Part shown: in pieces, positions 9,377-19,564 of the stretch | Layout of the letters: the number at the start of each line of letters is the position of its first letter | Position numbering within the stretch: position 1 is the first letter of the stretch | Source: Thermomucor indicae-seudaticae | Lineage: Eukaryota; Mucoromycota; Mucoromycetes; Mucorales; Lichtheimiaceae | Direction of reading: 5' to 3' | DNA: 27,158 bases | Assembly: GCA_000787465.1 (NCBI GenBank) | Contig: JSYX01000486.1 | Coordinates: forward strand, 1-27,158 | Made by a program: the position numbers and the translations under genes | Notes under the pieces: model-generated | Told to the model about the DNA's origin: nothing | The model's input: the letters and a program-made list of their open reading frames with translations, nothing else | Database searches by the model: none

Positions 9377-9918
9377 TCGCTACAGCGAGCGGGTACTGTT
9401 GAGATCGTACCACCTACTCGCAGTCCAAGGAAAATTCCAGCGTGCGCCCCTCAATATCACGGCATGCATCTTCCGAATCGCGAGACCGAAGCGCGCTACT
9501 AAGCATCGTAAGAGCAAGCCAGATGCACTGATGCGCACGTATGCCAATGTTATTCTGAAGGCAAGTCCAGAAGAATTGAAATCACTGAAAATGAGATGAC
9601 AGACACCGGGAATAAACTGTAATATCTTCAAGATGTGCTGAATCCGAGTCTGTGACAAGGATGGTGACTCCTCTATTTGACAAGGACGTCTCTCTTGCAC
9701 ACGTTGATTGTTCAATTATATAAATTTCCATATTGATGAGCATTTCGTGTATGCATTCAGGACGGTATCCGTAGCATATAATACGAACATGGATCGAGAC
9801 TAGGGAAAACGATTGTCACCAGCTATGCCCCAACGTCGTTATAATACATGGAAAAAAACGTACGCAGTTCATTAACGGATTCAAAGCCGTAGACTGTCGC
9901 TCAGGTTGAGTCACTGCT
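9377..9918. other. No recognisable gene
   Basis: One plus-strand frame remains open to 9599. Its C-terminal part is basic (RPKRATKHRKSKPDALMR) and followed by SPEELKSLK, which looks protein-like, but I do not recognise it. It may be another gene scrap. From 9600 to the tandem repeat I see nothing. Confidence 0.35.
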
Positions 9919-10145
9919 GATGAAGGGCTTTCCAAAACTCAGGCATCATCACCTGTTATGAAAGGTGTGACTAAAATCATGCCTAAGTCAATAGCGATGA
10001 AGGCCGAGAGAAAAATTCAGGGTGGGCCAGTGGTGATGAAGGGCGCAACGAAACTCGGTTGTCACTGACGATGAAAGACGATCCAAAACTCAGACTGGGA
10101 CATTGGAGACGAAGGACGCGAAGAAAACTGGAAAACCCGGGAACA
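9919..10145. repeat. Degenerate tandem repeat, unit about 38 bp, six copies
   Basis: GATGAAGG-like cores start at 9919, 9957, 9996, 10035, 10070 and 10108, so spacing is 38, 39, 39, 35 and 38. Each core is followed at a similar distance by an AAAACTCAG-like segment. The copies are diverged and not a uniform open frame, so this is an old minisatellite or a decayed repeat-coding region. Confidence 0.7.
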
Positions 10146-10562
10146 TATACATACTGACTCGGAAACAAAGTGAGTCGATCCTTATCTGTGGCACACATGT
10201 CTTCTCGGTTGCCTGTTGAACTTTGTCCCAGCATAAACTTCTTTCATAGTCGAGCATCTCTTATCACAAGCGAACATTAAATATTGGTTACCTTTGGAAT
10301 ACTCATGAAAAGTTAAGAACCCGGCCGATCTCGTGTATCCAGCTTGTCGGCACGTCATAGACCAGCTCTGGTATGACGCAGTAAAAAAAAAAACTTGCAC
10401 CTGCTTTGCCAGTCAGTCAAAAAGCGTCTCGTCATTTCCTTGAGCGAAAGGTCTTTTGGTATACTGGGATCAACTTTTGAATTAACTGCCAAGGAATACC
10501 AGTCTCCTCGTTCAAGCGCACAAATTAACAAAGGGGCCTACAGCTAAAGAATAAAGCTTGTA
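10146..10562. other. No recognisable gene
   Basis: Only short, unremarkable open frames and an A-rich run near 10383 are seen. Confidence 0.4.
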
Positions 10563-10914
10563 ATGCTCCTGGGAAGGCCCGCCGTAACCATGCATTACAA
10601 TATAGCGACCGGGTCCGACGATGGCTCATTGACGGCCTGCATTATGGGAGCGAGTAAAAAGAACTCCAAACTTTACTGCATAAAACGTTCCGTGCAAACC
10701 ATCTCTCCCGGCGTAAAATTGGTTCAAGTGGAAGGAATCCCGCGAGCATGAGGATGATTACGTGGATAGGTTAAAGGATTCTAGACCGGTCGTAGCGAGA
10801 CTGGACGCCAAAGAACTGAGATCGCAACTTCGTGGGAGGGCTATCGAAACCGCGCTCCTTGACGCAATTCTGTATGGCGTTTTTGGGAGCAAGTCGTCTT
10901 ACGAGTACGCGTAA
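10563..10914 (+). pseudogene. Unknown two-frame coding remnant
   Basis: I do not recognise this. An ATG frame at 10563-10751 (starting MLLGRPAVTMHYNIATGSDD) overlaps a second frame, open from about 10719 to a stop at 10912-10914. The second reads WKESREHEDDYVDRLKDSRP, then VVARLDAKELRSQLRGRAIE. Its charge pattern and length look like real coding sequence, whose continuity with the first frame is lost by a one-base shift near 10720. It lies 80 bases upstream of the importin-like gene on the same strand. It could be a broken small gene or another gene fragment. Confidence 0.35.
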
Positions 10915-10994
10915 CACGATGTTCGAAAAGAACACAACTCAGACAAAATTCATGCATCGCGGCCTCAACTCTTCAACTTTCACACACGAAAAAA

Positions 10995-13283
10995 ATGAGC
11001 GACAAGGCTAATGACAAGACCAAGGGCAAGACTAAGGACACCACTCGTTTCCATCGAGCACTGTATAAGCGTACGAGCATACCGGGAACGCCAGAAGAAT
11101 TGCGTGAGCGAAGGGTCGTGCTCGACAATTCACTACGAAAAAAGCATCGAGAACAATTGATTACTGCCAAACGGTTCCGACATTTGACACGGCGTGAGGA
11201 AAGGATTAGCACCGGTGAACAACTGGCTATCAATGAGCATGACAGTATGGGGCAATTACGAGAGAAGAAGTAAAAAGCAAAGGCTTATTGACGATACTTT
11301 TCTTTTTCCTCAGTGGACATTGATCCATATTATCGTTTGACGGAGGAGCAAGTGGAAGAGCTGGCTGATGATTTAAAGTCAAACGACAAGAGTCTGCGAC
11401 TGGAAGCTGCTCAGTATCTTGCCAAGTTTGTGCTTGAACCATCCCAGGCTTTGATTGACTATATCTCCAAAGGCGATTGTATCGAAACGCTTACGGTTCA
11501 TAAATTAGCAGTAGTGATTATGCTAGTTTGAACATTTCAGTGACCACGAGTTATTTTTGTAGCACATGCTGACTGGGACTGACGCGGACGAAAAGTTGCA
11601 AGCTGTACGGACCATTTCCAGTGAGTTTTCAGCTTGAGAGCAGATAAGCAGAGAAACAAGACACTAAGCTTTCTGTTTTGCAGATATTGCGGCCGGTTGC
11701 TACTACTTGTGGATCCAATCCGTCTCCACTGTACCGTACATGATATCCTTTTTGGATTCAGATAATGCGGCAAGTAGCAGGAAAAAAGAGAGACAGATGG
11801 AGCGGAATTGACTCGCTGCGTACAGGAATTGCAAGAGGCGGCTGCTGGTGCCATCGGTAATATGGCGGCGGAAGATCTGGGAGACATGACAACAGAAGAT
11901 GATGAAGTACGAGAAACCATTCGAAACAATGGTGCAGTACAGCCACTGGTGCGGATGCTGGATACAGACGTAAGTACCTCGAAAAAAGAATACGAAGATT
12001 CTATCCGAAATAACTACGGACAAATTCCTTAGGATTCACGGTTGGTGCAAACTGCATGTTTCGCACTTGCCAACCTGATGCGTGGACAAGAAGGACACTT
12101 GAACGAGTTTTTGAACGCTGGTATTGCAGAACGCTTATTCCGCCATCTCAAAGATGAGACAGTATGTCTTCCTTTTCTTGGCAGAAGGGCCAGATAAGAA
12201 CGAAGAAAAATGATATTGAATGTCCATCCAGGCCGATACTGTCACTGAGATATGCTGGGTGATGACTTACTTGACCAAGGGTAGCAAGGAATTCCGAGAA
12301 CTTATTATGCAGACCGGAATATCTTCAGTATTGGTAAGACTTAATGCAGAGGACTATCCATCTTCAGCGACACACCGTGGTTATTGCTGATTGGATTATA
12401 TGTAGGTTGAGACTTTGCGTAGGTTATCAGATCAAGGTCCAGTCGTTTTACCAGTCTTGCGTACGCTGGGAAATCTAGCGGGAGGTCCAGACGAATACAT
12501 CGAGATTCTGCTGGAGCAAGACCATTTCTTGTTCACGGTCTTGTTACTCACACATTCTCAACATCGGTAATTACGTGCACATCGTTTCTTTTTTGCCCAG
12601 TATTTTGACGGGAAATGTTGATGGGTAGGGTCATCAAAAAAGAAGCGTTATGGGTTCTGTCGAATATTACATCCTCGTAAGTCCAAACGGAAAGTATTTC
12701 TAAGGATATCCGTCCAAAGCTCATAGGATTGATTTATAGGCAGAGAATTGAGGTGGTCCAAAAAGTAGTGGACGCAAACGCCATAAAGTATCTTGCTGAT
12801 ATACTCGTCAACCCTGGAGGATTTGATATTCGCAAAGGGGCGGCTACTTGTCTCATGAACATTGCATGGCATGGGACTAAGTACATGGAAGTACTACCAC
12901 ACCAAGAGTTACTTCCCGGTAAACTGTCAAACCGCTTTGTAAAGCCTATCAATGACCTGCTGAGCTTTACTCCTTCCTTGGCAGGTTTCATTGACTTGAT
13001 CCAGTCGCAGGATGCTGAATCCATGCGCATCGGTCTTGCATACGTTGATATGTTACTTACTCGTGTTCCAAAGGTAACTTGACGGACGTGATGGATATCT
13101 ATACAGGAACAAAAAGTTAACACTTACTCCATGAACCAGGGAAACGAGGTAATCGAAACGACTCCAGGTTGTATGGAAGCATTAGGATCAGTGAACCCGA
13201 TGCCTGATCCTGAACTCTATGCCCTTGCCAATCAACTCGTGGATCGCTTTTACAAGGACAATCCTGGTTTAGTGCCCTCATGA
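10995..13283 (+). CDS. Importin-alpha-like nuclear import adaptor
   Basis: Importin alpha binds classical nuclear localisation signals through armadillo repeats and importin beta through an N-terminal basic IBB domain. Twelve exons splice to a complete 523-residue frame, the usual length for the family: 10995-11244, 11314-11495, 11563-11620, 11684-11769, 11826-11969, 12033-12161, 12232-12333, 12406-12566, 12629-12676, 12740-12918, 12985-13073, 13140-13283. Residues about 18-65 are IBB-like (ELRERRVVLDNSLRKKHREQ). Armadillo repeats follow, with AVRTISNIAAG, AAAGAIGNMAAED, LRTLGNLAGG, EALWVLSNITSS and AATCLMNIAWHG. The repeats are divergent: the usual Trp-Asn pairs are only partly kept, so this may be a specialised paralogue. 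The acidic C-terminus ends DNPGLVPS. Start: ATG in an A-rich context. The third-to-last phase checks all agree; every exon junction keeps the frame. Confidence 0.85.
11770..11825 (+). other. GC-AG intron in importin-alpha-like gene
   Basis: The donor is GCAAGT, not GT. The acceptor is TACAG, with a TTGACT branch-like site. Removal joins LDSDNA to ELQEAAAG in phase 0, giving a regular armadillo repeat. Keeping the segment gives a stop, and no GT donor restores the frame. Confidence 0.8.
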
Positions 13284-13331
13284 TTATCGTGTATATAACA
13301 AAAAGGTCGAGTACATAGCAAAAAGTAAGCG

Positions 13332-13337
13332 AATAAA
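13332..13337 (+). terminator. Poly(A) signal AATAAA of importin-like gene
   Basis: A canonical AATAAA stands 49 bases after the stop codon at 13281-13283. The next gene converges from the other side, ending at 13440, so the two 3' ends are about 155 bases apart. Confidence 0.55.
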
Positions 13338-13439
13338 AACAATACATTCAATAGGATAGGGTATCTATGCACATTGAAATCCTTAATATGCCGATTATAT
13401 TATGCTACGCTTATCGGCATGGTTTGTTCTTTTATTTTT

Positions 13440-15027
13440 CTACATCAAGATTTCGCTGTGATAAGAGGACTTGAGTTCTTTGTGCGGTAATACAATGCAG
13501 TTGCGCACAATGATTTCGTCCGCCACCGTCACCTCTTTGCCTATAATCATCGTTGGGTTGACCCAGTTATATTACGTATCTAGATGTATACATTGTCTCT
13601 TCCCCACTTACCCAAGATCGTAATGCTCTGGCTCTTGACACCGTTCTTCATCATTTCAATATTATGGTCACCCACCGGGCTGCCTTCCACACGTGCCCAA
13701 GTGCCGATCTTGCTGTTCCATCCAATTACAGAGTGCAACACACAGCTGGCATTCTAAAAACAAATGATCAGTCCAGCGCCGACATACGTAGAACCCTTTA
13801 TAAAATGCTGTACCCCTATTTGCACGTTGTCCAGGATAATAGAGTCCTTAACGCGCACACCCTTTCCGATGGTGACCCGTGGACCAATCGATACATTGGG
13901 ACCAATCTATAGAGGAGTATAGTCTGAGTTGGTACATGTAATGCTATTCCCTTGCTTTTCTTGCCCTTTTTACCTTGGCCGTCGGATCCACATGAGCAGA
14001 TGGATGAATGTAGACTGCACCAATGATTTCCGGACCACCAGGCTGCTGCTGAGCCAACTTTTCAGGGCAATCCTTTGCTTTTTGTTCCAGGTACGCCGCG
14101 TTAGCCGGTATAGCCGAACTAATTTAATTACGCATCAGCAAAAACACAAAAAAGAACGTCTACTTCTCTTCCCTCCTCCCTCTCTTTTTACTTTACTTTA
14201 CCCAGCCGTCTTGATCTGTCTCCAAAAGTTTTCAGTGACATAGACATATAACTTGCGATTTTCGGAAAGCGGTCTTAAGAGGTCCTGCTCGAGACGCAAA
14301 CGGCCATCCGATGGCGTCCAAAGATAGTCATTTTCTTCCATCGATGAATCATCCTTTTTGCGATCAATCGCCTTTTTCATTTCTGCAAATACGGCCGTAT
14401 CAAAAAGGTAGACACCGCAAGAGATCAAGTCTGAAATGAATGTTTCTGGTTTTTCCACATAGTGTAGGACTTCATTGGTTTCGGGCTTGGCTACCAAACA
14501 ACCGTACTTGGTTGCTTGGTCTCGGGGAACTTTGGTACCGAGCATAGTGCACAATCCGCGATGCTTCATGTGGGCCGCGACCATTTCGTTGAGCGGGAAC
14601 GAGCAAGCGATATCCACGTGCATTACGAAAAACTGTTGAGGGTTGCCGCGCAAAATCTCGTCCCGGAAATGATATAGACCTCCCGCTGTACCCAGTGCCT
14701 GATATTCACGCAGGTACCTTTTTCAGTCGTCAGTAACAGAAAGAATAAGGCCTTCCACATCCTAAACTTTTCTTACCGAATGTGCAGATTGGGAAACTCT
14801 GTTGCAGCATCTTCGACGAAACGAGAAAAGACATTGTCCTCAAAGAACCCAATAATAAGCACCTCTTTGAGTCCCTCGACTTTGGAAAGCGCCGCGAGAT
14901 GATGGGCGATAATGGGCGCGCCCGCCACAGGAAACAGGGGCTTGGGGACGTCGAGAGATAAGGGACGGAAACGCGTCGCGCGTGATGGTCCACCGACCAG
15001 AATGACAGCTTTGAATTGCTGAGACAT
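13440..15027 (-). CDS. Mannose-1-phosphate guanylyltransferase, GMPPA-type
   Basis: This family makes, or in the GMPPA branch regulates making of, GDP-mannose from GTP and mannose-1-phosphate in the cytosol, feeding glycosylation and cell-wall mannans. Six exons on the minus strand give 415 residues, the usual length: 15027-14777, 14717-14202, 14118-13974, 13906-13814, 13753-13612, 13540-13440. The N-terminus has the nucleotidyltransferase signature (KAVILVGGPSRATRFRPLSL, then PKPLFPVAGAPII). LGTAGGLYHFRDEI and VEKPETFISDLISCGVYLFD follow. The second half is a left-handed beta-helix with hexapeptide repeats (IGPNVSIGPRVTIGKGV). The C-terminus has IIVRNCIVLPHKELKSSY, typical of GMPPA, and ends EILM. 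All exon phases agree, and no break is seen. The gene is probably functional. Confidence 0.9.
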
Positions 15028-15641
15028 GATGAGAAACGAAGTGCAAAGAAAAAAGATCGTCGGTCCCTTCTGAAGATCAGAGTAATCTCGATCTTATTGG
15101 CTGCATTACGGTTTGCCCGTTACTGCTTTTAGGAAAGCTCATTTTGGGGCGCTGATTTGATCCAGTAGCTTGCTCTCGTGCGCAACCGTACGCGTCAGGC
15201 TTCGTTTTCTCGTCTTCAATAACTGAATTTCTGTTGGAAGAAACAGGGTTTCCTATCAGTCAGATTGTCATGTCCTGAATTTCTTATTTTCTTTTCGGCT
15301 TTCCTTGCGTCGTTATGAAAATGAGCGCCGATCTTATGGAAGACCGTCAATCCTGAGAGGCGCAAATGGCACGTCAACCGGATTTCTTCCAGAGCTTTTC
15401 GGGACGTATATGAAACCAGCAAAACAGAGTCTGAGTCTCCTACTGTACTGAGCAAATGAGAGCGCTGGTTGCCTTACGATGTGTTTGTGCAAAAGTGAGT
15501 TGTTAGAACTCTTGTTGCGTTTCGAAAATATTAACATACATGTTTACAACACCAAAGGGACATTGTGGGTGGGAGACCCTCCATACTAGAGGCACAGTGA
15601 GCGATGGTGCTTCAATAAGTAACATTTACCCACAATCGACC
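15028..15641. other. Intergenic, promoter side of GMPPA-type gene
   Basis: This separates the GMPPA-type start (15027, minus) from a possible small plus-strand gene. Minus-strand open frames at 15216-15537 have no recognised motif. I see no clear TATA box. Confidence 0.35.
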
Positions 15642-16055
15642 ATGAGCTGGTCTGGCACACTTATAGAGCTGGCAGAGGCTGGAGAACAATGGACTCAAAA
15701 TCGTCTCCAGCGTCGTGTCGTAGAAACTCTTGGAAAAGGTATTGCAGACTAAGCAGGACTTCAACAAGAAGTAATCATTTTTGCTATAGATGTGATACAC
15801 TTGATGCAGGGAACCAGGATGTAGAACGAAGTATGTCACGTAACCATTATCCTAATAACCACTTTAATCGATCGAACATGCGTGCGATTCCGGGCGCCTG
15901 TTGGTATTGTTATAGCGCTCATCATCCGTATTATTTCTACGACAACGTTTTTCTTGTGGCGACGGCGTCACAGCTTTAGCCAGTCGAGGAGAATAAAGTC
16001 ATTCCGGATTCATGCTTTACACTCTTTTGGGGCGTTTTGCAATCATACAACGTAG
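15642..16055 (+). CDS. Possible small three-exon gene, unknown
   Basis: I do not recognise it. The ATG at 15642 opens MSWSGTLIELAEAGEQWTQN. Three blocks join in frame: 15642-15738, 15810-15830 and 15916-16055. Intron 1 (71 bp, GTATTG...GATGCAG) and intron 2 (85 bp, GTATGT, CCTAATAACC branch-like site, TTATAG) look like others in this window. The result would be 85 residues: an acidic-helical start, a short hydrophobic stretch (LIIRIISTTTFFLW) followed by RRR, then a basic tail. It could be a small tail-anchored or single-pass membrane protein. The 21-base middle exon is a weak point; the segment may instead be non-coding. Confidence 0.35.
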
Positions 16056-16439
16056 GTAAATCAGGCATGTTGAATACTTTGGGAATGCCGCGTACCCAAA
16101 GAGGTCAAATGAAAGTAAAATATCATGTCATGCTTTTTGAAATGATGTGCATGACAGGAGATTGCGTTCTTGATTAGTGGAGTTTATAAGTCAGAATTGG
16201 TGAACTATTAGGCTTATTCTGCGCATGGCCTGTGGAATACAATATGCAGACACAGATGAAGTGTAACATTCTTTAACCTTGATGAAAGGCCAACGCTGCA
16301 CCTAGTTCCAAAAAAACAGAGAATAAAGCTCAGAATGAACAGCAATAAACCGCTTCAGCTTTGTATTCATGTATAGATAAGAACGATAAAATGGTATTGA
16401 AATAAGAATATAAATGAAAGACATAGGAAAAGGCTTCAA
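16056..16439. other. Intergenic, 3' side of two converging genes
   Basis: There is no gene here. AATAAA motifs occur near 16322 and 16346. The Sec63 pseudogene ends at 16440 on the minus strand. Confidence 0.4.
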
Positions 16440-17344
16440 TTACTCTTCGTCCGTATCCGAGTCCGAGTATTCATTGTCTGTCTGTTGGTGTTGTCGAGCT
16501 CGCGATGCTAAACCAAGCATTCTTGAGAGTCTCATTACTCCCGCAATTGTACCCTGGACGGGTGTCTCCTCTTCGGGGATTTCGCCTGGTTCCTGTACTC
16601 GGAATCGAATGTCGTGCACAAATGTCAGTACCCAGATATGTATCAGACTTGACATAAAGGCAAAAGTTGTAGACGCTTGGGTTGGCAGGACCAACGAAAG
16701 AGAATTGGAATGTACGCTCCTTCGTGATGTCCGTGGCCTTCGTTGGTGGGACTATAATCCGGTTTATCTTGGGCTCTCCCAAAAAGATCCACCAGTAAGG
16801 CTTCTTTGCCTGTAGAAAAACGTCTCATAAGATGCCACGTCCCACTGCTTGACATATTCCGCTTACCCCAGGATAAAATGGCGTATGTGCGAAGGGGGGA
16901 GTTCCATTAAGTGCCTCTGCTTTCCTTATAAGCTCGTCCTCGTCCAACAAATCATCGCATTTGGCGTCGGCTTCCCCATCTTGGCTTTCAGGAGCATCAA
17001 CGTTCACCAGCTTAAGAATAAAAGCAACAATATCGGTGGACCCCATGATATTCCTCTCCACAGCTACCAAATCGTCAGCACGAGCCGATCGCTTAACGCC
17101 ACACTTTCCGCTTACCCTTGAAGAGAGCCTTGTATACGTCAAGTTTCGGAATGCGATTTGCCACATTCATCACATCCGAGTATTCTTGGTCATTTATGGA
17201 CCTCAAGAAAGCCCTGCTCTCCGCTTCGGGCATATCCAACAGCTACTGCACTGAGCGGATATACTGCTTTCTCGAACGATGGTAACGCCGCAACAATTGA
17301 GTGGTCACGTGTGGCAATTGTTTCACGGGTGGTTCCCCTGGGTA

Positions 17345-17517
17345 CAGTAGTGCCTCGATCTTTTCCGCCGCGGATTGGCCTCCAAACCGCCGGAAAAACG
17401 TGAGGGCGGAAAAAATCGAGGGAATTACACTAATAAGTGCTCAGCGAATTGACTCCAGTGAAGTGGAAAAATGTGAGGGCGGAAAAAATCGAGGCAGAAA
17501 ACATCGAAGGACCACTG
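17345..17517. mobile_element. 173-bp pogo-type MITE inside a Sec63 exon
   Basis: The ends are inverted repeats: CAGTAGTGCCTCGATCTTTT on the left and, reversed, CAGTGGTCCTTCGATGTTTT on the right. TA is duplicated at 17343-17344 and 17518-17519. Internally, GTGAGGGCGGAAAAAATCGA occurs twice (about 17401 and 17472), also at the inverted ends. There is no coding capacity. CAGT ends and TA duplication are as in the pogo element at 1613, but the sequence is a different family. Removing the element with one TA restores the Sec63 frame exactly. Confidence 0.85.
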
Positions 17518-18511
17518 TAGGTAGCCTGCAGCAGATGCTGTTGCACGTCCATAGTTCTTGTCGTCACTGCTAAGAGACCCTGGAGTAAGAACACGGACTT
17601 TTCAACGATATACAACTGGTCCTGCCCAATTTTGCGGATCTTGGAGGCTCTAGATAACTTGCGCAGGTCAATGCGCAGAAGGTAGGCGTCGAGAAGCGTG
17701 CACGCTTTTGTGCAATATCCAGGTGTATCCTGCACACATGTATATTTGATTTTGAGCCACATATGCTTCCTAACCTCCCAATTTACATACCTCGTCATCT
17801 CGGTCGAAAGTTTGAGAGAACCGGCTTCCCATTTCTTCAGCTATCGCCGTATCAATCGCACGAAGCAGTTCGGGATCTGCCCTGCGTACAGGTGAATACT
17901 CCTTAAATTCGTTGGCTCCCGTCAGGACTCTCACTAATTCTATAATCGACCCACTGGTTAGTCAGTGTCATGACGAACAAAATTTATGACGATTACGCAC
18001 CGTTAAATCCATCAAACTGTTTGAACTCTCTGACGAATACTCGCATGCTTTGCGTGTAGAATTCCGTCCAGGTTATGCCGGCGCTTCTTTTGCCACCATC
18101 GCACCTAGTATACCTGTAAGTCAGCTGATACAATTGCATACACTATTTGCGTCAATAGATTCCTACCGCGTAAAGGGGCAGCACCAGACCAAAGACGAAA
18201 CCATTGATGCCCAACACGATCTCTGGATCGACTAACTCCGCGACTATGTACTCAAAGAATGGGATTAATGCGATCCCGATTCGATCGCTGTAGTCATTGT
18301 CGGCTTTACCCGTCATTGTTTCCTTTAAATTATTGTTCCATGTAAGCTCGGAGTACTGTAAGCTTTTCTTGTTTGCTTACGATTCGTATGCCTCGGCGAT
18401 TCTAATAAACTTTTCTGCAGACCGTTGTTCCGTGCCAGCCACCGCCTTATCAGGATGGTACTGCAGGGATAGACGACGGTAAGCACTCCTGACTTCTTTG
18501 AGGGTCACATC

Positions 18512-18582
18512 CTACAATGAGAAAACAAACTTAAAAAGTCAGTGATTTCGGAAGGGAGAACGTGTATTTGCGGTCAACTTGC
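18512..18582 (-). other. GC-AG intron in Sec63 pseudogene
   Basis: The donor is AAG|GCAAGT at 18582. A CTGAC branch-like site and the ATTGTAG acceptor end it at 18512. Removal joins ILGIKK to DVTLKEVRSAYRR in phase 0, the usual start of the Sec63 J domain. Confidence 0.75.
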
Positions 18583-19086
18583 CTTCTTTATCCCAAGAAT
18601 GGAATACGTATTGGAGAACGGGTCAATCTTATTGTGCTGGCATTCATCAATATAATCCAAAAGTAGTAAGCCGACAAGACAAAGTAAGACCCATCCTGCT
18701 CCTAGAAAAAGCGTCCTAATATTCTTTTGTTATCAGATTTATGGATCTTTCACACATCCCATAAAGCGTGGTCACGCGTGTGTGCGAGTGCGCCTTGCTT
18801 ACGAGCGACATGGGAAAAGTCCTTTTTTGAGACGCCTGAGCTGCTTAGTCTTTCGCCTTCTTCGGTAGGTGCAGCTGGCGCAATGACAGAACTTGAGCTT
18901 CTTGTTAAAGCCTGTTGTAGTTCATGGTAAACAAGGCATCAATATAGTTTCACGCAGGCCTGAATTACGTATTGCTTTAAGTGCACGGTATAATCTATAA
19001 ACCGTCACCGGCACAAGTACGAGAGCTAAGAGCCAGGTAAAGTACAATACAAACAGAAATTCCTCGTTGTAAACAAAACACGACAT

Positions 19087-19564
19087 TGTTAAGACGGAGG
19101 AAAAGGCAAGCATGAACCGATTTGCCAATGCACTCCCCTTAAATAATTTCGTGCAGCATTTTTGTTGGTCGAAAAGTTCAATTCTGGACTCGCTAAGGAG
19201 ACGACTGTGTTTGGCTATCAACAGCCATAGTGCACCTTCAATCACTACCTCTTTTTTCCATTTCTATAGTTGTCCTGGTCCTGTTTGGTTCTTGTGGGAC
19301 ACGATATGTTGGCCTTTACAGTGTTCTAATCCGAATATCTTTTGTATTATATACTACTCACCGTGAAACAGGCGCTTCGTTGTCTCGCAATTGCGCATAT
19401 TCCGAGCTAAAATGCGTCCCACAAGGTGAATCTGTACCAGAAGACGAACTAGAAGGCTAAAAATGTTATAGCTCGTCAGAGTTCCTGGAACTAGGCGCTT
19501 ATTATGCAATACTGTGAGAATTGCTCGATCTGGATATTTTGTCGACCCTACCTTGATGTTCCCA
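19087..19564. other. Upstream of Sec63; unknown minus-strand frame
   Basis: A minus-strand frame that continues the conserved block at 19565-19690 runs to 19354. It includes KYPDRAILTVLHNKRLVPGT and YNIFSLLVRLLVQIHLVGRI. It looks protein-like and partly hydrophobic, but I do not recognise it. It may be a remnant of the gene divergent from the right BET copy. Confidence 0.35.

Larger units (their letters stand above)
16440..19086 (-). pseudogene. Sec63 (ER translocon J-protein), disrupted copy
   Basis: Sec63 sits in the ER membrane. Its lumenal J domain recruits the Hsp70 BiP/Kar2 to drive post-translational protein import. The start is at 19086 (MSCFVYNEEFLF), with a first membrane segment YFTWLLALVLVPVTVY. 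Next come a CHCASC motif, a second segment (GWVLLCLVGLLLL), and KIDPF plus the J domain (LKEVRSAYRRLSLQYHPDKA, with HPD) near 18480. A third segment (GFVFGLVLPLYAVG) and the Brl region (AYLLRIDLRKLSR, NDQEYSDVMNVANRIPKLDV, FVGPANPSVYNFCLYVKSDT) follow. The acidic tail DNEYSDSDTDEE ends at 16440. Lesions: a 173-bp MITE inside a Brl exon, a TAG at 17243-17245 (RSVQ*LLDMPE), a one-base shift near 16620 after KSDTYLGTD, and probably another shift near 18060. It is a pseudogene in this assembly. Confidence 0.85.

Noticed and set aside
8280..9700. Helitron carrying captured gene fragments
   Set aside because: I could not find a 5' TC end paired with a 3' hairpin and CTRR terminus, nor a Rep/helicase frame.
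9919..10145. CRISPR array
   Set aside because: The repeats are degenerate, contiguous without unique spacers, and the genome is eukaryotic.
11261..11273. Importin-like exon 1 ending at the AAGAAG|TAAAAA site or the TAA at 11271
   Set aside because: That donor breaks the reading frame with exon 2; GTATGG at 11245 gives a phase-correct join.
18060..18110. TAG at 18105-18107 as a Sec63 stop codon
   Set aside because: It can equally be the end of the intron acceptor (ACTAG before GTGCGATGG), so I do not count it as a lesion.
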